From an uncultured Verrucomicrobiota bacterium (GTDB taxonomy: Bacteria; Verrucomicrobiota; Verrucomicrobiia; Methylacidiphilales; Verrucolacustridaceae), in NCBI GenBank assembly GCA_903905395.1, contig CAIVGD010000332.1, forward strand, positions 1 to 11,004: a stretch of 11,004 bases of DNA. The letters run 5' to 3'. A program made the translations under genes and the position numbers. The notes beneath the pieces are model-generated. The model made no database searches. It saw only the letters and a list, made by a program, of their open reading frames with translations, and was not told the DNA's origin. Below, piece by piece: positions 6,591 to 11,004 of this stretch. Each line of letters starts with the position of its first letter. The stretch's first letter is position 1.

Positions 6591-8090
6591 TCAGGGCGAG
6601 CCCCGAAGTTGCGACAGAACTTGGGGAGGGAGCTGGTTGCCGGAAAGAGTGGCGCGACTGGTCAACCAATCGCGGACGATCTGGCCGCGGCGCTGGTTGA
6701 GTAGCTGGGTGGAGATTTTAGGGAGCGTGGAGGTGGCCATTTCGGCCGGCGCGGGATCTCGTTTTACAAGATAGACGGCGAGCAGTCCGGTGGTAGTGCG
6801 GAGAAAAGAGCTAAGGCGTCGGGGTTCCAACTGGGTCACGACCTGACGGATCCGGTCCGCGTCCGGGAAAGAGAGGGGTTTGGCGTCGGCGGGGGTGAAG
6901 GCGGGGATTTTTGTGATGGTCAGGCCAGCCGCTTGGACTAGGTCTTCCAACTTTTGGCCTGTGGCGAGGGCGGCGTTGGCGCGCTGGACGAAGGCTTGAG
7001 CCTGTTGGGCGGCCAGTTGGAGACGAGCCGCTTCCTGCCAGCGTGTGCGCACCTCGGCGGTGACTTCGGAAAGCGGGCGTTGGCGACCGGGCTGATCTTC
7101 CCGAAGATGAAAGACAAGGTAGCCATTTTTTGAGGGGAGATAATCACTGACCGGTTCCTCGGCACTGAGGGCGAAGGCCGCGGCGGTGAGACGTGGATCG
7201 GATTCACCCGGGAATGGCTTATCTGCGGTGGTGAAGGGACCTTGGTTGCGGATGGCTAGTTTGGCGACCGCGGCGGCGGCAGAAAAATCAGGACGGGTCT
7301 TTCCTTCCGGCAGATTGAAAAACTGGGAAGTAAAAGCAAAAGCGATCTCCCCGGCTTTGGCACGGGCATCCTCGGTGGAGCCATTGGCCAAAAACTCGAC
7401 AACCTCCACGGTGCGGCGGGGGGCGATGGCGAATTCCGCTTCGTTGGTTTTGTAGAAGGACTCGAGATCCTGCTGGGTAGGTTCGGGTGGGGTGATTTTG
7501 GATGGATCCCAGCGCACCACCTGGGCCTCGACCGGACCGAAGAGGCGCTGGAGTCGTGTGGCGGCCTCGTTGGGAAGGAGGACGGCGGTGGAGGCTAGGG
7601 CGGAGAGAAGCGTGCGGGTGCGAACTTCGTTGAGGATCGCCTGGTTGAAACGCTCACCGCTGAATCCCTGGGGAGAGAGGAAGTTGGCGGAGAAACGTTG
7701 AAAAATCTCGGGGTCGTACTGCTTGTCCTTGTGGAAAAGCGGGTTTTCCTTGATGGCTTCGACCAACTGTTCGGGCTGGGCGTCGAGTTGGGCGGCATCG
7801 GCGGCTTGGATCTGGAGGAGACGGATCCAAGTCTGAAGGTTGAGGAGTTGATTTTGTTCGGAGGAAGGGATTCGGCCTGTTTCCAGGGTGATTTCCAGAA
7901 GGGCCTGGTGTTGGGCGACCGCAAATTCGTTCATGGAGAGGTCTCTGCCTCCCATCTTTCCCATGATTTGTGAGGCGGGATCCATCCCACCCTTTGGGGT
8001 CCAGGTCCCGAAAAATATAAAAGAGACGCCGATGACGGCGAGAAGGATCAGGAGGAGGCCTTTTAGCTTATCGTGAAGGAATGTGATCAT
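6591..8090 (-). CDS. Membrane-anchored SurA/PpiD-like chaperone with reduced PPIase region
   Basis: This is probably a periplasmic folding helper tethered to the inner membrane. I chose ATG 8090 (499 residues). It gives MITFLHDKLKGLLLILLAVIG, a short basic cytoplasmic end followed by one membrane helix (about 11-28), as in PpiD; longer in-frame starts add unrelated sequence across the divergent promoter region. The N-terminal periplasmic part (about 45-200) is helical and matches the SurA_N/PpiD N-terminal style (NEFAVAQHQALLEITLETGRIP, then LNEVRTRTLLSAL). The middle (about 230-370) has GPFTTADKPFP, AAFALSAEEPVSDYL and GYLVFHLRE, which align with the end of a parvulin PPIase domain. The conserved GGDLG-type core is not recognisable, so the domain may have no isomerase activity. 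The C-terminus returns to an Ala/Gln-rich helical region. It is transcribed divergently from the TPR-ExbBD operon. Confidence 0.8.
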   Translation of the reverse strand: MITFLHDKLKGLLLILLAVIGVSFIFFGTWTPKGGMDPASQIMGKMGGRDLSMNEFAVAQHQALLEITLETGRIPSSEQNQLLNLQTWIRLLQIQAADAAQLDAQPEQLVEAIKENPLFHKDKQYDPEIFQRFSANFLSPQGFSGERFNQAILNEVRTRTLLSALASTAVLLPNEAATRLQRLFGPVEAQVVRWDPSKITPPEPTQQDLESFYKTNEAEFAIAPRRTVEVVEFLANGSTEDARAKAGEIAFAFTSQFFNLPEGKTRPDFSAAAAVAKLAIRNQGPFTTADKPFPGESDPRLTAAAFALSAEEPVSDYLPSKNGYLVFHLREDQPGRQRPLSEVTAEVRTRWQEAARLQLAAQQAQAFVQRANAALATGQKLEDLVQAAGLTITKIPAFTPADAKPLSFPDADRIRQVVTQLEPRRLSSFLRTTTGLLAVYLVKRDPAPAEMATSTLPKISTQLLNQRRGQIVRDWLTSRATLSGNQLPPQVLSQLRGSP

Positions 8091-8140
8091 CGTAATATTT
8101 GGCTTGTCATGGGGGTCGGAGGGAAGCGCAAAATCAAAGG
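8091..8140. promoter_or_regulatory. Divergent intergenic region between chaperone and TPR-ExbBD operon
   Basis: These 50 bases must serve both the minus-strand PpiD-like gene and the plus-strand operon, unless the promoters lie inside the genes. An AT-rich patch TAATATTT at 8093-8100 could be a plus-strand -10 box, but I find no good -35 at 16-18 bases upstream. GGAGGG at about 8117-8122 is too far from the ATG at 8141 to be a standard ribosome site. Little more can be supported. Confidence 0.3.
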
Positions 8141-8884
8141 ATGCTTCGATTCTGGACTTTTCTCCTACTGACCATGACGGTGGCGTGGAACTCATCCCCT
8201 GGGCAAGATCAAATTCGTCTAAAAAGCGGGGAGGTCATTGAAGGGGCGGCGACAAAATTTGACGAAGGGTCCATGGCGCTGACCTTTAAATTCGATAAAG
8301 GAACTTTAAATTACAGCCAAGCCGATCTGGCGGAAGTTCGTTTGGCCGAGCGACCCGGAGTGGCGGATGGCCGAAAGGCGCGCGCCGAGGGTAATTTAGA
8401 CGTGGTGGTGGCAAAGTGGAAGGGGCCGGTCGGCGAATTTCTGGGGGTGGACACGCCGTGGGTTTTGGAGTGTGCGGGGGGATTGGGGCAAGCCTATCTG
8501 GCGCAGGGCAAGGTGGCCGAGGCTGAGAGTCTTTACGGGAAAATGAAAAAGTTTTATACGACCGGCCCGGCGGCGCTGCGGGCGGAAGTGGGTCTGGCGG
8601 AGGCGACTTCAGGGCGGGATGTGGACGGCCTGCTGAAGCAACTCCAGGGGCTGGAAGGGAAATTGAAGGAAGGTCTGCGTCCCCTCGAGGCGGATCGGGA
8701 GGCCTTGGCCGAGTACTATTTCGCGCGGGGCGGGGCCTACGAAAGAAAAGGGGAATTTAAAAAAGCCTTGGAAGATTATTTGCGAGTGGGCGTGCTTTAT
8801 CCCGATCCTCCCTCCCTAGGCGAAAGAGCGGAGCAAAAGGCCCAAGCGTTGCGAAAGGCCAATAAAGACCTCGTCACGGACTGA
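8141..8884 (+). CDS. Secreted TPR-like protein, first gene of ExbBD operon
   Basis: I do not recognise a named family. The 247-residue product starts with a hydrophobic signal peptide, MLRFWTFLLLTMTVAWN, with likely cleavage near residue 20-22, so it is periplasmic. I chose ATG 8141 over an in-frame TTG at 8099 because only the ATG places the signal peptide at the N-terminus. After cleavage, DQIRLKSGEVIEG begins a small beta domain (about 23-75) of a type often seen in Verrucomicrobia and Planctomycetes secreted proteins (IxLKxGxxxxG, ending ADLAEVRL). The rest is helical with TPR-like repeats: LGQAYLAQGKVAEAESLYGKM (continuous copy around 118-138), then YYFARGGAYERKGEFKKAL (about 203-221). 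It sits 24 bases before exbB and probably acts as a periplasmic partner of the ExbBD motor. That role is an inference from position. Confidence 0.75.
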   Translation: MLRFWTFLLLTMTVAWNSSPGQDQIRLKSGEVIEGAATKFDEGSMALTFKFDKGTLNYSQADLAEVRLAERPGVADGRKARAEGNLDVVVAKWKGPVGEFLGVDTPWVLECAGGLGQAYLAQGKVAEAESLYGKMKKFYTTGPAALRAEVGLAEATSGRDVDGLLKQLQGLEGKLKEGLRPLEADREALAEYYFARGGAYERKGEFKKALEDYLRVGVLYPDPPSLGERAEQKAQALRKANKDLVTD

Positions 8885-8908
8885 GTTTTTGCCTTACTCT
8901 CTCAACCC

Positions 8909-9679
8909 ATGAACCCATTCCGCTTCCCAAAAATCTCAGCTTTTTTCCTGTCCTGGCTTTGGTTGGCTCCGGTGTTGTTGGCGGCGGAGGGAGAGGGCGA
9001 GAAAAAACAGACGGTGTGGCAGATTTTTCACGGGGGCGGAACGGTTATGTATCTCCTGCTCATCGCATCGATCTTGATCATGGCTTTTACGATCGAGGGT
9101 TTTATCAAAATCCGAATGGGCCGGCTGGCCCCGCCCGCCGTACTCGCCCAGTTGAAAGACGCCATTGTTTCCGGAAATTACCCACTGGCTCATCAAGTCT
9201 GCACCGCCAACTCCTGTTATCTGAGCCGGATCGTGCAAGCCGGGCTGGAAAGGCTGGGCCGTGGGCGTGAAGCTGTGGAGAAAGCCATCGCGGACACAAC
9301 CGCGAAGGAGCTCAACGGAATCAAGGCCAACATCCAGTACCTGTCCGTCATCGGGGTAGTCAGTCCCATGGTCGGGTTGACCGGAACCGTCGTGGGTATG
9401 ATCAAGGCGTTCAAAACCCTCGGATCTTCTGGCGCGGCCGACCCGAGCAAATTGGCCGGCAACATTTCCGAAGTTCTGGTCGCAACGGGGGCCGGACTCT
9501 TTGTCGCGATTCCGGGTTTCGTGCTTTATTATGTCTTCCGCAACCGGATCCAGACCGTTTCGGTGGCGGTGGACGCCGAGGTCAATCTCCTGCTGGAGGA
9601 TGTTCCCTTTGAGCAACTCACCGGTTATCGCCTGAGCGATTATCTCGGCGGCGGCGAAGCACCGGCGGCTGGGGCCTAA
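8909..9679 (+). CDS. exbB: MotA/TolQ/ExbB proton channel family protein
   Basis: This is the pore-forming subunit of an inner-membrane motor that uses proton flow to energise outer-membrane processes. The 256 residues begin with a signal-like hydrophobic stretch (about 9-26, ending VLLAA), followed by a charged EGEGEKK linker. A membrane helix is at about 46-66 and a cytoplasmic domain at about 68-140. The two signature helices contain LSVIGVVSPMVGLTGTVVGM (145-164) with IKAF, and ISEVLVATGAGLFVAIPGF (186-204). Two cysteines, Cys98 and Cys103, sit in the cytoplasmic part. No Shine-Dalgarno precedes the ATG; the leader is pyrimidine-rich (ACTCTCTCAACCC). Two ExbD genes follow directly. TolQ and ExbB cannot be separated by sequence alone here; the paired ExbDs and absence of TolA or Pal favour ExbB. 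Confidence 0.93.
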   Translation: MNPFRFPKISAFFLSWLWLAPVLLAAEGEGEKKQTVWQIFHGGGTVMYLLLIASILIMAFTIEGFIKIRMGRLAPPAVLAQLKDAIVSGNYPLAHQVCTANSCYLSRIVQAGLERLGRGREAVEKAIADTTAKELNGIKANIQYLSVIGVVSPMVGLTGTVVGMIKAFKTLGSSGAADPSKLAGNISEVLVATGAGLFVAIPGFVLYYVFRNRIQTVSVAVDAEVNLLLEDVPFEQLTGYRLSDYLGGGEAPAAGA

Positions 9680-9696
9680 GGTCGGGAGCACGTGCC

Positions 9697-10158
9697 ATGT
9701 CCGGGCACGGGAAAAAATTCAGCGTTCACACCGCGGGGGGTGAGGAAGAACCGGAATTTCAGGTGGCGCCGATGGTGGACGTACTTCTCGTTCTTCTGAT
9801 GTTTTTTACCGCGACCACGACCACCGAGATAAAAAGCCAGATGGCCGACCTGACCCTGCCGGACGCGCAGAGTGCAAAGGATCGGGAAAAAGGAGAGGGG
9901 CAGATGGTCGTCAACATCAACCGGCTTGGGGGGGTGGAGGCGAGGGGCCAGACCGGATTAGGGGAAGCGGCACTCTCTCGGATGATCCAACAAGATTACG
10001 CCACATTAAAAAAGCTCAATCCCAACGCCAGCTACCGCGTGTTGGTCCGGGCGGACAAAGATCTTGGTTGGGACAAAACCAAAGTGGTCCTCAAAGCTGC
10101 GGCCGTTGCGGGAGTGGGGAATGTGGTTTTCGCTACGACCAAAGGGGGAAAAGGCTGA
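9697..10158 (+). CDS. exbD: ExbD/TolR family protein, first copy
   Basis: This is the stator partner that sits inside the ExbB ring, with one membrane helix and a periplasmic domain. The 153-residue product has a short hydrophilic cytoplasmic end. EFQVAPMVDVLLVLLMFFTA follows, with Asp28, the proton-carrying residue of the family, at the start of the helix (about 24-40). The periplasmic part includes VVNINRLGGVEARG and a later SYRVLVRADKDLGWDKTKVV stretch, corresponding to the usual beta-alpha ExbD fold. GGGAG-like GGGAG is absent, but GGGAG's close relative CGGGAG is not needed: GGGAGC reads here as CGGGAGCA, with GGGAG about 8 bases before the ATG serving as a ribosome site. The gene begins 17 bases after exbB and ends 3 bases before the second ExbD. 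It differs clearly in sequence from the second copy. Confidence 0.93.
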   Translation: MSGHGKKFSVHTAGGEEEPEFQVAPMVDVLLVLLMFFTATTTTEIKSQMADLTLPDAQSAKDREKGEGQMVVNINRLGGVEARGQTGLGEAALSRMIQQDYATLKKLNPNASYRVLVRADKDLGWDKTKVVLKAAAVAGVGNVVFATTKGGKG

Positions 10159-10161
10159 TTT

Positions 10162-10572
10162 ATGGCGGGAGGAGGATCAAGCGAAGGTGATTATGGATTG
10201 CAAATTGCGCCCATGCTGGACGTGATGTTCGTCCTGCTCCTTTTTTTCATGGTGATGGCTGGGAAGCAGGTCAAGGAAGCGGAACTCGGCGTTCAAGTTC
10301 CGGGCGCATCGATGGCCGTCAGCACGGCAAAAACCCCCGTGACAATCCGGGTCGGTGCAGAGGGGGTGGTAACCTTCAACGACAGTCCCGTGGATAGCCG
10401 GGACGACCGGGATATGCCCAAGCTCCGTGGCCGACTGAAAGCCCTAGTGGAGGTTTTTTCTGAGCAGTCCGTGATTATCCGACCTAACGACAGGGCTCCA
10501 TACCAGCGTGTCATCGATGTCCTCAACGCCTGCGGAGCGGAGCGAGTCAAAAACCTTACGTTTGGCAATTAG
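10162..10572 (+). CDS. exbD: ExbD/TolR family protein, second copy
   Basis: This is a second stator subunit of the same operon. The 136 residues contain a very short cytoplasmic end and LQIAPMLDVMFVLLLFFMVM, with the conserved Asp20 at the start of the membrane helix (about 16-33). The periplasmic domain begins PVTIRVGAEGVVTFND, where strand residues introduce the typical ExbD fold, and ends with SVIIRPNDRAPYQRVIDVLNACG. That last stretch matches the family's closing V.I..D....Y..V..V.......G pattern well. AAAAGG about 7 bases before the ATG is a plausible ribosome site. It lies 3 bases after the first ExbD stop, so the two are surely co-transcribed. They may pair as a heterodimer in one ExbB ring, or serve alternative partners. 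It is the last gene of the run; no TonB follows. Confidence 0.93.
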   Translation: MAGGGSSEGDYGLQIAPMLDVMFVLLLFFMVMAGKQVKEAELGVQVPGASMAVSTAKTPVTIRVGAEGVVTFNDSPVDSRDDRDMPKLRGRLKALVEVFSEQSVIIRPNDRAPYQRVIDVLNACGAERVKNLTFGN

Positions 10573-10626
10573 CCCGAATGGATTCACCCGTTTAGGCGAA
10601 CTCTGACCGAGCAACTGGGGGAGGCT
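10573..10626. other. Convergent gap between exbD-2 and efp
   Basis: These 54 bases separate two converging stop codons. I looked for a bidirectional hairpin with flanking T-runs and found only a 4-base stem (GAAT-GG-ATTC at about 10577-10586), which is too short. No intrinsic terminator can be supported here on either strand. Confidence 0.4.
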
Positions 10627-11004
10627 TTACGCCCGGCCCATGTACTTCTTTTCCCGGGTATCAACGCGAATCAATTCGCCCTCCTTGATAAACAGTGGAA
10701 CTTGCAGTTGGAGGCCGGTCTCCAGTTTGGCCACTTTCATCACATTGTTGGCGGAATCGCCCCGTACTCCCTCGGGCGATTCGATGACCTTCAGGATGGC
10801 GCTGGCGGGGGGCTCCACCGAAACAGCCTTACCCTCGATGAAAAGAATTTCGCAGACCATGTTTTCGGAGAGAAACTCCTTGGCGTCTTCGAGAAGCTCG
10901 GGAGCCAAGGTGAGATTTTCGTAATTCTCGGGGTTGATGAAGGTATAACCGGTGTTGTCGTGGTAGCTGAATTCCCACTTATCCCTGGAGACGCTGACCG
11001 ACTC
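10627..11004 (-). CDS. efp: Elongation factor P, C-terminal two thirds (5' end outside window)
   Basis: EF-P binds stalled ribosomes and promotes peptide bonds at polyproline runs. The open frame runs from the right edge to TAA at 10629-10627, giving 125 residues. The first residues, SRDKWEFSYHDNTGYTFINPE, and ENLTLAPELLEDAKEFL match domain II. Domain III shows VSVEPPASAILKVIESPEGVRGD, KLETGLQLQVPLFIKEGELI and VDTREKKYMGR, a standard EF-P ending. Domain I, including the loop with the modified Lys or Arg, lies beyond the edge, so the modification type cannot be judged. An apparent internal TTG start at 10908 is not the real start, because homology continues upstream. YeiP-type paralogs are possible, but the ending fits EF-P. 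Confidence 0.93.
   Translation of the reverse strand, partial: ESVSVSRDKWEFSYHDNTGYTFINPENYENLTLAPELLEDAKEFLSENMVCEILFIEGKAVSVEPPASAILKVIESPEGVRGDSANNVMKVAKLETGLQLQVPLFIKEGELIRVDTREKKYMGRA

Noticed and set aside
6559..6669. N-terminal extension of 37 residues on the beta-CASP protein
   Set aside because: It is Pro/Ser/Arg-rich, overlaps the end of the preceding gene, and the MBL fold begins just after ATG 6558.
8091..8195. N-terminal extension of 35 residues on the PpiD-like protein
   Set aside because: It would run through the divergent region into the start of the opposite gene, and would place the membrane anchor away from the N-terminus.
8936..9691. Minus-strand open frame of 251 codons opposite exbB
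   Set aside because: ExbB on the plus strand has signature helices and operon context; the antisense frame has none.
10573..10626. Bidirectional terminator between exbD-2 and efp
   Set aside because: Only a 4-base stem with a 2-base loop is present and there is no T-run.

Overview
The window is a GC-rich (roughly 60%) bacterial chromosomal segment that is almost fully coding. No gene-free stretch exceeds about 65 bases, and I see no rRNA, tRNA, CRISPR array, insertion sequence or phage gene. Protein style and gene order suggest a Verrucomicrobiota-like bacterium. The clues are a secreted TPR protein followed by ExbB and two ExbDs, a PpiD-like membrane chaperone, a bacterial beta-CASP nuclease, PPDK, and many starts without a Shine-Dalgarno sequence. 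The phylum is an inference from memory of families, not a computed placement.

Left block, all on the minus strand. Listed in order of transcription (right to left) it holds a PpiD/SurA-like membrane-anchored chaperone (8090-6591), a metallo-beta-lactamase/beta-CASP RNase-like protein (6558-5188), a VapBC-type toxin-antitoxin pair (5148-4457), FolD (4393-3509), RNase PH (3512-2748, ATGA overlap with folD) and pyruvate phosphate dikinase (2692 to beyond the left edge, only about 20 residues missing). The antitoxin gene has its own promoter, with a consensus -35 box, a 17-base spacer and two palindromes that look like an autoregulatory operator.

Right block, plus strand. A divergent 50-base gap separates the chaperone from a four-gene run: a secreted TPR-like protein, ExbB/TolQ, ExbD-1 and ExbD-2 (8141-10572), with gaps of 24, 17 and 3 bases. 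Together these look like a proton-motive-force-driven inner-membrane motor plus a periplasmic partner. No TonB or TolA gene follows. The run ends against a convergent, 5'-truncated elongation factor P gene (10627 to beyond the right edge).

Most of this is housekeeping. The points most worth checking are the compact vapBC promoter/operator with a predicted leaderless start, a Ser in place of the regulatory Thr of PPDK, the reduced PPIase region of the PpiD-like protein, the two unequal ExbDs, and a repeated ACTCT pyrimidine-rich element just before starts that lack a Shine-Dalgarno sequence.
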